Below are positions 26,449-41,670 of a stretch of 64,000 bases of DNA, piece by piece (the first letter of the stretch is position 1; every line of letters begins with the position of its first letter). The DNA comes from Leptoclinus maculatus. Its lineage: Eukaryota > Chordata > Actinopteri > Perciformes > Stichaeidae. The stretch is from NCBI GenBank assembly GCA_032191485.1, contig JAVDOI010000016.1, positions 10,154,759-10,218,758 of the forward strand, written 5' to 3'. Made by a program: the position numbers and the translations under genes. The notes beneath the pieces were generated by a model. It ran no database searches, was not told the origin of the DNA, and saw only the letters and a list, made by a program, of their open reading frames with translations.

Positions 26449-27356
26449 TCATTCCTATTCCATGAAATCAGTTTCCAGCTCGCTGAAAAGGGAACAGCAC
26501 ACAACAAAAAAATATGAGGACAGAAAAATCATGGAGCAAAATTCATTAATTGGCCAAAACACTCTAAACGATGCCTAAAACTCTTCTAATTGGCTCAAAC
26601 CCTCAGTCATTGGAAATAATTACCTTGGTTGACTGTGAAATTTCCAGTTAAGTGTAAGAGGTCATACTGTACATGAGGACTAAGGTGGAATAAAGCTTCA
26701 CACCGGCTCTCATTATCCTTTATAAAAGTGCAGCTTTTTTTTTTAACGTGATGAATGATTTCAAACCCCATTCTCATTGTTGTTCATGAACTGTATTTTT
26801 TTCCGTAATAACTATTTAATGTGTATGTATTCTGTAACTGTGCTTTTTAGTAATCGTGAGCCCATGGTTTGTTTGGGTGTGCTGTAAACCACATGAGTTG
26901 CTCCTCCTTTGCCATGTTTTAACCAGTGGTCAACAAACATGTTATTTTGAACTGAAGACTGTCTAGGACCTTTATTAAAGCCCAACCACCAACAGCAACA
27001 GGTGTCTCCAATTCAACCAGCACTGAAGTCTTAACGATGATAACTAAACCGTGAAGTCATGTTTAGAGTCTAACACTACCTCTGTGTATCTTGTTTAGAT
27101 TTGATGTTCTCTCTGTCAGTAATATTGTCCAGAAACACAAGGTTCTCTTTCACCTCAACACAGATATAAAAAGCTTTACAGTGCACCTAAACCTGCTGAA
27201 GAACTACACAACAAAAAAACCATAGGATGAATTTGAACCACTGATTCTCTGAATTCATTTGGATTCTTTGTTCAGAGGACACAAAATGTAATTCTCTATC
27301 TTCATGAGAATTTTTTTTTTTTACCACACTAAACTCTTAAACTCTACTACCACAAC

Positions 27357-27370
27357 ATACACACAAACAC

Positions 27371-27431
<61 letters not shown>
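27357..27431. repeat. (CA)n microsatellite, about 75 bp
   Basis: CA units with a few early interruptions. Confidence 0.95.
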
Positions 27432-27432
<1 letters not shown>

Positions 27433-27490
27433 TATACAAACTCAAACACACACTTTGATCATCTTGTCTCACATCTAAAATGATGATGTG

Positions 27491-27568
27491 TTTGATCTCT
27501 GTAAAGCACTTTGGGTGAACCTGCGAAGTTAAAAGTGCTTTAAAAATTAACATGACTTTAATTGAACT
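27491..27568 (+). mobile_element. LINE/SINE 3'-tail-like fragment (candidate)
   Basis: CTGTAAAGCACTTTGGGTGA followed by AAAAGTGCTTTAAAAATTAA and TGACTTTAATTGAAC is the classic 'aaagcactttg ... aaagtgctataaataaa' tail shared by several fish retroelements. Confidence 0.5.
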
Positions 27569-30500
27569 TCTTCTCTCATCTCTACATTTTCTACCACTTC
27601 AAAACACCCCCACACACACGCCAATTTATCCTAATGACGTCCCCCTAGATTATCTTTGCATTATAAAGCTCTCCGCTGATTCAGACTCTCGCCACTAAAT
27701 ATAATCCTACAAAAACACCGCATGTCAACGTATGTTTTGATCATCTAGGTACTAATACTTGCATGATGACTGCGATGGATTGTCACTCATTTAACTGATC
27801 TCTAAGGGATTAAAACCAATATCCAACATGAATTCCTGCTTTCACAGTGGTTGTTTAATTTAACGTGTGGATGTTATCAAGTGTCATCAGCTCGATGGAA
27901 AGGCTCCCATAAATACTTCAAAAGCAACGACATGCTTCCACAAATATTCAGTGCTTTAATTTGCAATTGCATCAGGACTCATATTGATGCTTAAAGAATC
28001 CGGCCTCATTCCCACTGTAAAATACAATTAACATGGAAAGAGCTGCTGGTGTTGCTACGACGCTATAATTAGAAGCATGGAGATGATAGCAAATGTAAGT
28101 CTCATGTTGCCAATGTTATGGTGATGTCAAACAAGGAAACTTGCGAAAAAGATAACATGTCCATTAAAATGACTCCTCGGCCTGGTCGGCCACCACTGAC
28201 CCTTGGAGCTGATGATGTCTGACAACTTGCATACAATAGGTGTGTCTGTTCACCAATCGCTGCCTTTACACTCTGATCTACAACAGGGCCGAATATGAGT
28301 TTTCCAACATTGACGAAAGCAATTTCACCAAAATCAAACATTTTCTCTTCATTGTAAAGTGAAGTAATAGAATTCAGTTGGCTGATGATCACAGAGGACC
28401 AAACATGGACTGAGTGAGTTTTGGAAAAAACCCTCTTCGATTAGTCACACAGCATTTGAAACCAGTCTGGCCAATAACTTATCTCCCCAGATATTCGCTT
28501 AGTGGGCCATCAAATCCTCTAGTCCTAGTCTCTACAGCTAATGCCAAGGTATTAGACAACAGCCCATGTTTATCACACTCTGCCAATGGCATCATTGGCA
28601 GCTCGCAGACAAACATTTCCTAGCACACAACAGTGAAAACTACAGCGTTGGGGGAAACAGCCACACCCACTTGTGTAAATCCCCTCAAAGCCACCACATT
28701 ATCTCCGCAGCACAGCTATAGATTGCTGAGTCATGAAATGCTCTAAAATAATTACAGGCAGGACACCATGATAGTGTGTCTGCTTCTAAGTCACATCGGT
28801 GTACCACGCTGTAACATGAGTAACATGCTTTGAACTAAGGAGGACTGTCAATCACTGTGAAACCTCTCACCGTAATAAGCTCAAGTGTTTGAATATGCAA
28901 TGGAAACGCATGTATAAAATATAATCACATTATTGGCTGCACCGTGGCCGTGAGAATGATTGGATTAGTCTCTTTATCATTTAGTGGAAATAAGAAAGTT
29001 CTACTTTGTCTGAAAGTTTGATTAGTGTTCCACTTTTGCATACTCACACAATCTTGCACACTTCAGTTGTTCAACGGGTTGCTACTTATTTCATTAATCA
29101 TTTAGAGCAAGAATTTGTTTTCTCTTTTTTTTGTCACTCCAGAGCAATTTCCCAGCACAATAGGTCTAACACAGATGCATGTGTAGTCCAATAATATATT
29201 TAAACTGTGAGCATTAACAATTCCAAGCTTTGAGTAATTATTGCAATTAAGAGGTTGCATTAGTTATAATCATTTAAACAAGCCAATTCTCGGACTTATG
29301 TGTCTGTCTGTGAAGGAGGTTAACCCCTCCCATGTGTATTGTTTCCAGTTACTGTGAATAGGAATAAGCAAGTAAAACAAAAAAATAAAAAAAATTAATT
29401 ATTTAGACTGCTGTGTGAAGATCCTATATCGCTGTGCATGTAAACATGGTAAATTGATTTTGTTTAGTTTTTTATCATGAGATCGTACACACAGTATAAT
29501 GTTAGATATGAGCATCTGCCGCATATGTGGAAAAAACATCACGTCATTGTTTACAGTTTTTTAATCTTTGTGCGCAAGCATATCCGTGTGTGTGTATGCC
29601 CTGTGTTTGTAGCTGCATGTGTGTGTGACTACCTCTGCTTAATCACAGCATCTGTTTCTGTCATCCCTTCTTGGATATCAACATCATCAATCACCAGAGA
29701 AAGTGACATTGTTTATTACGGCCCTATTTGTTGCATTATTAGAAAGACTTTATCACCGTGCAACCAAATCAAGTGCAACATGAACAAGGAGGCTCTCTGC
29801 TTAATAACTGCATCATACAAAAAACGATAATACAACCAATTTCAATTAAGTGAAGACCTTTATAAGGAGAGGTGTATGATTTATGCCAATGTGATGAATG
29901 CGTCTGTTAGATTAAAGATTAAAGTCTCAGATTGATGAAATAACAGGGCTGTTTTTAGAAGCCACGCACTGCTGCGTGTTGTCTCTCTAGCCATCTTTCA
30001 GTTATCTAACACACTAGCTGAGTCATAGTTGCAGCTCGATGGAGATTTAGAAAGTGATGGAGTGTAGAGGAGGTCAAAACAGGAGAGGACTATTTCCTCC
30101 ATCCTCAACAGAGAGGAGAGAGCAAAGTGGTGTTTGAGACTTTTTGCATTTCCTACACAGGGAAAATATTGGCAAATATATTAACAGTAATCAATATCTC
30201 ATTCTAATCACTGTATCATTTAAATGATTTGTCAATGATAGTGTTGCCTGTGTTAAATTACCCCTTCAAATGTTTATTGCTTCTTTCTAATAGTTAACCC
30301 TCTCCACAAATGTCAAAGGGGTCGACCAACTTTAAAACCTCCTAACCGACCACTTATGACGTCTCGAACAGCCAACATTTGCGATATAGATACATTTTGA
30401 AACCATTTAAGTTTTCATGATAATATGCTTTAGCTGACAGCACACAGCTGATTTAATTGTGGGTAACCCACCTGCACACATCTTATATGTGCACACAAAT

Positions 30501-33500
30501 ACATCGGCAGACAGCTAAATTATGGCACATAGCTTTTGCTTTATACATCATACTCATATTATTCTCATGGTATTGTTGAGAGTTTGTCTATTTGTAGCAC
30601 ACACATTAGGTTAACTTCCGTATTGTCACACTTTACTTTGTCTTTAGATACATTTGCTTTAAGTTGCCAGTGTTGCTGCTGTTTGCTGCTGCAGGAACAT
30701 TGCGTCAGGCAGCAGAAAATGATGCAACTCCTAAAGCTATTTGCCAGTCGCCAATAACATTTGTTGTGTCAGATTTTGTCTTTGTTAGGTCAGTTAGTTT
30801 ATGTTAAGTGAACGTAGCTTGAGATAAGTTCTGTTTGACCTCTTTTTAATGGGCGCAGAACTGTTTTACATATTTAGTCAATTATTGTTATTCTGACTTG
30901 GAAGAGTTCACGCACTGGTGCCCATTGGTAGCCTGGTCACACCAGATAGACTCACCCTAGTTGGCTACTTGTGTTGTGTTGTGTTTTTGTAGCAGCTAAC
31001 AAGTGAAACCAGTCTGTAGCTTCTAATTCTGTTCGCTTCAAAATTTCATTTTATTTAGATGTAACTGCCAGCAATGGCGGCATTGCAGCTACAGTATGTT
31101 GCTGTTTTTTTACACTTCCTATTCTTTTTGCCAAAGAGGGAAATATCATAGCAGAAATCCCTGATATCTCCAACTGGAAATTACAACTGACGTTAACATT
31201 GTTTCCCACACATTTGCTCATTACAGTCCGAACACTATATGACATGAAAGTGGCATTAAACCAGGAAGTGTAGCATGTGAGGAAAAACATGGCTGTCATG
31301 GGCAATTTGGAACATGTTCCTCTAATTACCGACAGAGATGTCAAGAAATTGGACAATGAACAGTCACTCAGCAGCTCAGAGCATAATAGCTAACAGCTAA
31401 TTCACCTGTTCATTTTGTTTACATGTATAAGAACTAGCGAGCGTGCTCATCTTGATTATCTCTTAGCTCTGCAGCTAACATCATTTATTTGAAATGTTGT
31501 AGAATACTGATGTATTTAAAAGATGTGTCTTAATGAAGAGTAGAGAAGGTGAATTGGTGAATATTTGCTTGCTTTTGGAATGGCATAGTAGGTTTATTTT
31601 ACACTATTGCAGTGCACATGAATAAAGGTTTTAATATCCCTCTGCAAATAAACCCTTTAATGAAAGTTGTATGTTAAGGCTTTAAATGGTTTAATTTGAG
31701 GGAAACTGTAATTTCCCAGGTGCCCAAACTAAAGTTTTTCATCAAAACCACATGCTTTGTATTCACTTTGAGTTCCTCCTGTAGCTTCTTGGCACGAAAC
31801 AGAAATTGCGGACGTGTTTGTGTGTGTATCCGTGTGCGCACACCTCTCTGTCTGCTGGCCCTCCATGTGTGTATGCTGTTTTTTTTGCCATATGCCAAGG
31901 GCTCTTTGGAACAGAGGCACCATTATCCATTCATCAGGCCCTGCAGCATCAGTATCTGCTGCTTTCCCTGATATACTGTCTAATGCGCACCTCAGACACC
32001 TGCTCTCCTCCCTCTTAAAACCATGACTATAAATCTAATCCTACACTGTTGCTTAGTCCCGCTGGTCAATATTTCTCTTTTTAAAAGCAAGGAGAGCCAT
32101 GGAGCAGCAAGCCATCTGGACACAAGCTGGGGTCTGATCAGCCCTAGCATGGGTCAGGAGGGTGTATGATGTTAAAATACTCGAAACAGATGTCCAAAGG
32201 CATCAGTAGTTGTATTACAGATGGGAGAGAGGGTTTAAAGGTGTTTGAAAAGCAACTGACCCTGCAACACACAACTCACGGTTTAAAGGTTGGGCATTAA
32301 GTGCACCCTGTTGTCTTATGTTGAAGCTTAAATCTGATCAATAGCAGTAGTGACAGTGATAGACAGTTAAGAGAAAAAGAGGGCTTCATAAACAACAGCT
32401 ACATTAAGAGAAACCACCACAAGTCTTGACCGTGTCTTACACTTTCATTTTCTCCATGCCCTTCCTCGTTTACTTCACATCCTTTCTGTAGGCAGAGCTG
32501 TAGGTCTTAGGTATCGATTGTATGCCGATGACTAATGGCCATGACAAAAGCAGCGTGGTGAGACCGAAAGGAGAAGGAGGAGAAAACAAGAGGTAGGGTT
32601 ACCATTTGGAGAAAGACAAATATATGATTGTGGCGACTCACACAAACCAGGCTGAAAACTTTGATTATCTTTTTATGACAGGACATGAGTGACGAGAGTT
32701 GGAACAACTCTGTGACCACATAGTCAGTACACCCCACACCCAGGCCTCCAGGACTCCCCTCATGGTTTTTTTAGTACTGATGAAGCAATAACTCAATGCC
32801 TTACTTTGAGGAACATAAACATGTTTTTCTACAATAAATGTTTTTCTTTTAATAGAAGACAAACTAAACTAATATTGTAAACATCTGACCAGGTCTTGGA
32901 TGCCAACTTAATCTGTGATCTGCATTTCACATGTGAATCTGTTGGTCTTAAAGTTTTAAAAGGTAATGTATTAAAGTCTTACTTTTATATACAAAGGTCT
33001 TGAATATATTCTCTTGTCTATCATTGCAGTAATATTAGTTAGTGAACATAAAGAAACATCTTAATCCTTGTGTATGCATTCATTTATTACATTGGTGACA
33101 CAACATTAGGAAAAACAGGAAAACACATTAGCTGCCTGCATACCATTATAAAGTCTTCAATTTAATTTTCCAATGATATTATAACAAATGTAAATATAAT
33201 GTTAATATATATGAAATGTATGTATGGACCTTTGATTAATTCAATATGTATTAATTAGTTGAATTAAATAAGTATAATTTGGTATCATTGTTATTTATAG
33301 CTGGGAATAAGATTAAATTAATTAATCTATTTAGTAAATAATTCTGCTGGTTTTCCTCCATACATTTTTCTTCTGTTGGTATAAAACTTCCCTCAAGCAG
33401 ACATTCTGACTCGTCACTGCAGGAAAAGTAAAAGTGAAACAAATGTTGTGAGTGCTCCATCAAGTGTCCCAGTAAGCCAGACACTGGAAGCACCTCTGTA

Positions 33501-36500
33501 TTAAAATGTTTATTTAAAAGTCTTAAATCTAACTTGGTCAACACTGAAGAATCCCTGTTGAAGTCTACTGACTTAAACCAAAACAGTAATGATGTACGAT
33601 GCCCAGCCCTACACCAGGGAGGCACAGTTTGAATTATGCACTCTGGAAATGAGAAAGAATGAAATAACAAACAGAACATCAAGAATGCAAGAAAGACTCC
33701 TGGATAGACAGAGGGTCACTCACATAGTCTGTTCCTGACTAAAGCTCCTAAAAGGTTAAAAGTCAAAAAAAATAAGTAGAGCAGCAGACAAACTCTGAGA
33801 CAGAAAGCAGGGGGGAAGAAGTCAGACATTGATCCAGGTCCAAGAGTCCGTGGCTTCCCTTTCTCTCAGAGTGAACTGCTACACAAATGAGTCTCAAGAT
33901 AGCTGCTTTCCTCATCCTCTGATCGTTCTTACCTCCTCCTTCGACCTCTACCTGATCGGGCCTGCTCCTGGCTCCTCTGCTGCCCACAGGAAATCATTAC
34001 ACCCCAAGCGAAACTCTCTCCCAATCTTGTGTCCCCTGGGCTCCACCTCCTGCCAATTAGGAGGTGTGCCGGCTGATTGCTAGCCATCGCATGTCTGAAG
34101 TCCTTCCTCTTTACTCCCAAATTCTCTAGATGTTGCAGTGTTTAATGACGAAAAAACTACACAGATATAGCCATGTGATGTGAATATGAATATTGGTGTC
34201 GTTGGGTTTTGTTGACAGGTGAAAAGCTTTTTTTCCAACGCTGGAGGGAAGTTCGTGGCTCTCCTTGTTTCTGATAATGCCAAGTGAATGCATAGCGATA
34301 TAGAACTTTCCCTGCCATATGGCCTGTGGTTAGCTCGTAATGAATGTGCAGTGTAATGTTGGGTACCTACCCGGGGACCTAATTTATCAAGCAAAGGCCA
34401 ACAGTGTCAATGCCATTTCCTCGTGGGATGCAGCCACACAGCGAGTGACTCAATGAGGCTGTAATGTGCAAGGTGTAGCCACAGGTATTCGTATTCCCTC
34501 CGGCATCACGCGTGGGAGAGCTAAGGTCAAATCTAAATGGGACAGGCGTGCACAGGCCTGCAGGGAGGATAACGCAAGATGGCAGGTCTCCTATCACTGG
34601 AAAATACTGATTTATCTTCGTGTAATACGGTGTGAGTATTTCATGGTTTTGTATTGGAGTAATCGTAGTACTGACGGTAAAGGTGAGTGTATGTTAGTGT
34701 GTCCAGATGAGCTTTGAAATTGTCTTTTTTTTTTTTTAGAGCTACAGCATGACAGCAATTTCTATTTTCACTCCCTTAAATGCAAAGCTCCTGCACTGGT
34801 GCATTCAGCTTCATTTTAACATCTAAAAAAACCTTAAATGGCAGCTCAAAGCAGAGCATTCTATTGAAAACATAATATGAATGATTAACAGGTCAGTTTG
34901 ATAGCACACATGCTTCCCATGTGCAACCAGCGCAACCAGTAAATATATTTCATCAGCATTCCAGTCTTGTCGTTCATTTTGAAATCGTTCCCTGAGTCTA
35001 ATAATAAGTGCTGTCAAGCCACGCACCTCACATACAGTACACACAAAACCCACAGGAGGACTCCAGCACAGATATTCTGTCGTGAAACGTGAAATGTCAA
35101 ATTACACCCAAAAAGGAACATTTATTTGTCTTTTTTTTGTCTGTCGTCTTATGAGGTCTAAGGGATGAATATGAGCCCAACAAAAGTGAACAGCACCAGC
35201 TCCACTGCAGCTATTCCTTGAGCCCACATTGGCCAAGCGTATGCTCTCTCTCCGAGCCAAATTCCAAGACGAAGCCAGACACCAGATGTTTGGCCGGTCA
35301 CAGACGAAGTGGCCAGAATGACAACAAAAATCCTAGCATGATGATAAGCAACTGGAATGGAAGCGACCCCCTGCCTCTTCTCCAGATTGTCACACTCCTG
35401 CTGGTCAAAGGGAAGATTGGGGGGGGCTGTCACTCACAGATGGCCGAAGTGTAATTACCTTTTTAGGATGCCTTCATGCATTGTCAGAGGGATGCATGAG
35501 GATAATTGTTGTTATACATGTTGTGATAAATGCTCAAAGGAGAAATTAGATTTTTAACCTTCACACTTGAAGCCGGTAATGCTCAAGGACACTTCAGCAG
35601 GGCGGGGGCTTTTTTGCCTCCTTGTTAAAGTACCAATGTTTCCCACTTTACTTGGGTGGGCCGCCCAGCTATATTAACGGCGGCCAAACTTCGCGACCCT
35701 GTTCAGCATTTTTTTTTATTATTAATTTTTTTATTCTGGTCTAATCCTTATTTTTTTAGCAATGTTGCTGCATTCTTAGATCTTAGCAAATAACATAGTG
35801 AGTACAATGTTATTATTACTGATAAGAAGGATGGGTGAAAACTATGAAAATAAGACCCAAGTTTTATGAAACAGGAGTCCTTCCTTCTAAAGGTTTCACT
35901 TATAACAGAAAGCTTGGCGTGCTTCATTTTCATGTTCAGTCTGATCTGTCGGAAGCTGGCATTTATATTCAGCCGTCTCCAGTATGATGTTTGCTTGGTG
36001 GATCAGGCAGAAAACGCTGCCATATGCAGACGTCTAACAGCTGAATATATCGCTCAGTTTAACGAGAGCAGCAGCAAGAGAGAGGGAGGGAAAAAGAAAG
36101 GAGGCCGTGCATGTCTGTGTGTAAGAAACAGACATTGTTGTTCATGCATTCCTATCAGAGACAACATTACCACCTATTAAAGATACACAAAGACGTTTCA
36201 AATGCCACTGAGTTATGAGGACGTGGCAAGACGTTCACTGCTCATTGTCTGAAGTCCTCAAAACGCACAGATTCATGCAGGTTTCACTGCTTCTCTTTTC
36301 ATGCAAGTGGGACAAACTTAAGAGGAAACCACCAGCAACATGCTCTACACGTGCACACAAAGCACTTGAGTTTAAAGCGTCTGACGATGCCGAGATGCTG
36401 TCAAATTCACCTCAGAATGCTGCTGCCAAGGTGGAGGACTTTTAAGTGACAGCATCAAGGTTTTGTGGTTGCAGAACCAGTTAAATTAGGCCAATGCTGT

Positions 36501-37181
36501 GGAGAGGATGCTCTGCGTGATCAAAGGCTACACTGATACCGGGTTGACTGTTCCATGTTGCTGAGGCGAGGCGGATGTTTTCAGAGACAAAAAAGGAGAA
36601 ATTGCATCGGAGAGTTTATCTCAACAGCAATTATATCTGATCCTGGGACAGAGCGATGGAAGCAGAAGGAGAGACAAGCAGAAGGCTGAGGCTGAAAGAG
36701 AAAGAGAGAGCTTAAATACCAGAGGTGGAGGGAACCCTTGATTCATTTCAAGGCTGATTAATGAAGAGGCAGTGAGGTGAAATGAATAGGAAATCAAGGA
36801 GGAAGCTATGGCTGAATCCTGTCCTTTGATCTTTCGCTCCAGCGAGATTTCGTACACTCACAACTACAGAAAGCACAGTGACTCACACCTGTTTCCATCG
36901 CTGTAAAACACAAAGGAGATGGACTCGGGTTATTGGCTGTAAAGCTCCCTTCTCACAATCTCAGAAGGAGGGAGGATTTATTGGCAGAGTATATATGTAT
37001 ATATACATATATATGCTCTACTCTAAACCCTCGGGATACGGTTAACAGTTCAGTGTGTAAGAACAGTGATGGCATGACCTCTTATCCTCACATGATCAAC
37101 CTCGGCTACTGTAGCAGCAAAACCAATGCAGATACTGCCAATCTGTGGTCACTAATGATACTACACTTCAGTGGCCAAGCG
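27569..37181. other. Intergenic DNA, no gene recognised
   Basis: Long, mostly unique-looking sequence. Several segments (about 28,100-28,390, 31,050-31,360, 33,250-33,680, 34,080-34,640 and 35,150-35,460) stay open for 90-140 codons in one frame, but none shows a domain, start context or splice boundaries I trust. Poly-T runs lie near 27,310, 34,725 and 35,710. A palindromic AT patch lies near 36,990-37,018. Confidence 0.5.
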
Positions 37182-37185
37182 TGTG

Positions 37186-37220
<35 letters not shown>
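37182..37220. repeat. (GT)n microsatellite
   Basis: GT units with one GC interruption. Confidence 0.9.
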
Positions 37221-40200
37221 CTTTATGAGGACAGGACAGAATGAGAGATGCAGAGATAGGAAAGAGGCAAAGGGCTCACAAAACCTCAGCACATCCGGCA
37301 ATGAGCTAGGGGCCATGAATCCGATTAGTAGTGTGATGTGAGAGCTAATGCTTGTGCTCAGAGTCGGGGTATGGATCATTGAGATAAGAGACAGTGCTAA
37401 ATGCAGAGGGACAGCCGATTGTAAATGGCATGTTTTCTATTCAGCCCATGAGGCGGGGTATCTGTTATGAGTGACGGCGGTGCAGACGTTTCAGCACCGC
37501 TGTGTGACCTCTCATTTTGAGGAACATCAGAAGTTTTATTTGAAGGATTTCACGAATATTAGGACATCCTCATTACAACTGTTCTCTCTGTCCCATCAAC
37601 TTTCTCCAATACACCAAAATAACAAACCAAATTCCAAAAATGACTATTTTACATCTCACCCAGCTTGTTATAAGCTCAGTCATCTTGGCCAAAGAGTCAG
37701 TCATAACTCTCATTTATCTACAAGTTTCTTTGTCTTCCTAATGAACCGCTAAGCTTCCCTCTCTTCGCATCATCTCTCCTCTCTGAACGACCAACAGTCT
37801 ATCATGAACTGACGCTCTCTGTGCTCCTACAAAATCATTTAGCAGTCAATATTCCAGAGACGCTGCTGATATATGTGCTCGGGTGTTAGAATATAATCTC
37901 ACTGAAAATTAGTTACAGTTTAAAGGACTCCATCAGTGTCGGAGAATGAAGCCCTGGAGAGAAAATCATTTCTGAAGAGCAGTGTGGTTATTACATTTTT
38001 CAGATTGTTTGCTTCATTTCATCTGAGTTTATTGGCAAATACTCCTCTGTCTTTTGCTTTCTGTTTTCTGTCTAGCACAAACGCACTGAAAATCAGACAA
38101 TTTAACTGCATTACGTTTGAAATCTATGCCGCTCAAAGAAATTAGAACTTAATATAAAGATCTTATTGCCACGTTTTGATGGGCTGCGGTGAAATCATTA
38201 AAATGAATTTAAGATGTCAGCAATAATGGGCAAAGTTCTTATTCATCTGCATCTTTCCTCCATTCCTCCACTTCAGGTCTTGCTTTTCGTTGATGTATAT
38301 ATAAAAGATATGATATGTGTGAGAGGGTGAAAAAAAAGATAGAGGACTTCACCTCCCACAATGCTATGTATGTCAGCACAGAGGAGAGTCAATAAAAGAC
38401 CCTTGAAGCTCAAAACACAATGCTCCAGTGAATTGACTTACAGGAGCAAAGGGAGATATGGTGAGCAAAGCGGCTGCACACATGACAGCTTTACAAAAGT
38501 GAGAGCACACTGACAGCAATATCTGCCTGCTCTCACTGGAGACAGGAGGCTGACAGGCAGCTGTAACTTTCATACAGTGAAGTGGCATCTCACTCAAACC
38601 CCAAACAGACTGATTAATATCTTTCTTGTCTCACACACGCAAACATTTCTTTCTCAAAAATTTCGCTCAAATTAAAATCATTCTTTCCTGAGGGGATGCA
38701 AAGCTGACAGCCTACCCATCTTCTTTACCCTGAGCAGCAACATTTGCAGAAATTGGTTTTCTTTTCTACACCACATAACTCAAAAGGGAAATCTCCCCTG
38801 CCTCCAACCCCCTCTAGTCTCCAGACAAGCATTTTATCTTGCTGTACACAGGAACAGCAGACTAAACACACTCTCTAATAGAGGGTGTTTTCTGTCCAAG
38901 GCAAGCCTGTCTGGAGGCGGCTGGGCTATACTGTTTGAATAACATAACTGCATCCATATATCAGTTGTGACACAGAGACATAATAGGACATAAATACATG
39001 GACACACATCAATATGAATGGGCGACATGCATCCCTTTAAGTGCTCTCTGGCACAAGACAGTCCATACATAAACATATACGAGAGCTGAAGGCAAGAAAA
39101 GCAGCAGCTTTAACAGAGCAACCTTAAGCAATCTCATTCATGTTATTGTTCAGCTAGTTAGGTCAGACGAAGTTTAAAGGAGCTAGCAATTAAAAAAACC
39201 ACATTTCACACGTTTCCTAGCTTTTTCCCAAGGCAATGACCTACTTTCAGCCAGTAATAGAATAAAGAAAATGTGAACCTGAAGAAAAGGGGCTAAAGAT
39301 GCTACTTTTACAACCAGAAAATAATTACTTTGACTCAGACTGGGAAAATGTAGGTTTTCACATCCCTCAAAAACTACTCAAGGCCCTTCAGTTCTCAGTG
39401 GACCCCCCACAGCCGTATGTATATTTAACTGGAGACAATCAGTGAGGCTAAAACAGGAACAATGAAAGTCATGAGATGTAATGGACAAGTTCAGTTTCGA
39501 CGCCTTGTGATGCTCTATAGACATGTGATATTCATTGAAAAACACAGTGAGTGTTGTCTGTGATGCTTTGGACTACTACTCAATGCATCTGTGCTCTCAG
39601 CGTCACAGAGAAAAGAAGAAATGATGAAGAACAACATTATCCATATTTAACTCTACCCCTGTGAGCACTTATGTAGATATTTCAACTCATTTTCCTTTGT
39701 AGTCACCCACGTGCAGTGAGTGAAAATCAATACTGCCACCTCCTGGCGATGAAGTGAAATTAAACTTACAAACCTGACACCAGCAAAATAATCCAAGTAT
39801 TGCTCTAAATTTAAGAGAAAATATGGAAGAAGTTGTATCTTTTTCCATTCGTTACGATTTAAAAGACAAACATGAGACCGAGATGTGCAAACAAAAGGTT
39901 TGCGCTATGGATGTTTGTGAGGCAGTGAGATGGAGACAGTTGAACTTTATTATTTGATTATGTTATTGGTATCACAAGCTGGTCTGCTAATTTATTTAAT
40001 ATCATTAAATACAAGCAACATGTCCTTTACTTTATATTGGTCGCCTCGTTCAATCTTCACTGGTGGGCGTGTATAAAGATCTCTGCGGAGAACAGGATTT
40101 CTAAAACAAGGAATTCAATCTCTGAAAGTGCAGTTAAGAAGACGTAATTAAACCAGGAACGTTTCCTCAAAGTCAGTGGAGAGACAAGAACGTCCAACAC

Positions 40201-41660
40201 AACATGACTTGCTGGAATTAATCTCTTTAATGGAAAGGAAATATAATTACCTCCTCTGATTTGTTTGAGTTAGCCTCTACATGCTGCCAAGAGTAAATAG
40301 TAAAATATCTAACATGTATCTTGTACTGGTGTGCGCCACTGTCAACCAAATGACAGATTCCTTTTAAATGTCAGTGTGGGCTTACTTGATAGTTAAATCT
40401 GCAATTTCCAGGATTCAGAACATTAATATAGCAGCAAACAACTATTTGCTATGTGAATATATATAGTGGAGTAATGTCTACCTGAGCAGAGAATAAAGTC
40501 ACTGTGTGTGTGTTGTTATCCGAGCTTGCATGTGCTTTGTTGAGCCTCCTGTTCCCCCCTCAGGTAAACACTGTTAGCTCTGTTAGCACCGTTAGCTGCG
40601 AACTGTCCGGCTCAGCCGTGGTCATGTTGAGAGCCATTGAGAGGCAATAGTAATAAACAAGCCCTTCACAGCAGGCAGACATTAAATTACACTGCGAGTC
40701 CCTACTGAGCCTTTCACTCCCATTTTATTGAATGTTATTTTCCTTCAAAGACAAAACAATTTGTATTACCTCTGCGTGGTAAGTTAGATGGCCCCTGCAA
40801 AGCCCACCAGGCTGTCCGTCACAGACTCATCTAAGCCTCACCAGCATCACTTGTCAAATCCTCCTGCAGCCACATCTGTGGTGTGAAGCAGGGTGGCTCT
40901 TATTTCTGAAGCTGAGTCAGATTCTCAGGTTGATATCAGTCCAGCTGTTGAGACATTCACACACTGTTTTCACAGCCTCTTGCCAAAATGGAGAAGAACG
41001 TACAGGAACAGTTCCTCCGTTTCATTCAGTTAAGATGAATTCTTGCCTGGAGATAAAACTGGTTTTCATAGTTACACTGTGTATGATTTAGCTTTAAAAA
41101 CATCATTAAAAGTATCAGACAAGGACACTAGCACAGTTCCTAATGTGTGCTGATCAACATATTGTTTTAAACTCACCTTTTGAGACTTTAAAGCTGTTGT
41201 CAGCCAAATAGTGCCATCATTACTGCACATCATCTTAGATGTGCAATTTAGAAATATAAAAGATCTGAGAGCAGCTCAGTATCTTGTTCAGCATAGACAC
41301 GCTTCAACACCTAAACACTGCCATAGCTGTGACCCAATGTTTAATCACACTTTTCTCAGTATTCCCTCAGTTTTCCACTGTTTTTCAAAGGGGGTCAACA
41401 CCTGAATGGCATCAATGTATTGACAGATCATTGACTATTCAAAGCAAGGTAATGACTTAAAACAAAAGCACACCACAGACTGACCTTTTTGCCACTGAAC
41501 ATGTTTTTTTCCACAGACAGAGGTACTGGTGCAAAAGATGTGCACAATTCTGGATGGACAAGACATTTCCAGAACTGCAGATGGCAATGAAAACTGCTGT
41601 TAGGCATGCTGCTAAATCACAACAATCAGAGAAAAAAACACGATAAAGTTATACATGAAA
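37221..41660. other. Intergenic DNA upstream of hps6, no gene recognised
   Basis: AT-rich and unique-looking. A short repeated 'GTTAGC' cluster lies near 40,575-40,600. No exon is supported. Confidence 0.5.
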
Positions 41661-41670
41661 AAAGCAAAAA

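Noticed and set aside
28102..28392. 96-codon minus-strand frame
   Set aside because: No motif and no splice partners found in the surroundings.
33251..33682. 143-codon minus-strand frame
   Set aside because: AT-rich composition, no recognised motif and no splice or start support. Consistent with chance.
35158..35433. 91-codon minus-strand frame with a hydrophobic C-terminus
   Set aside because: No family resemblance. The sequence is better viewed as unique non-coding DNA.
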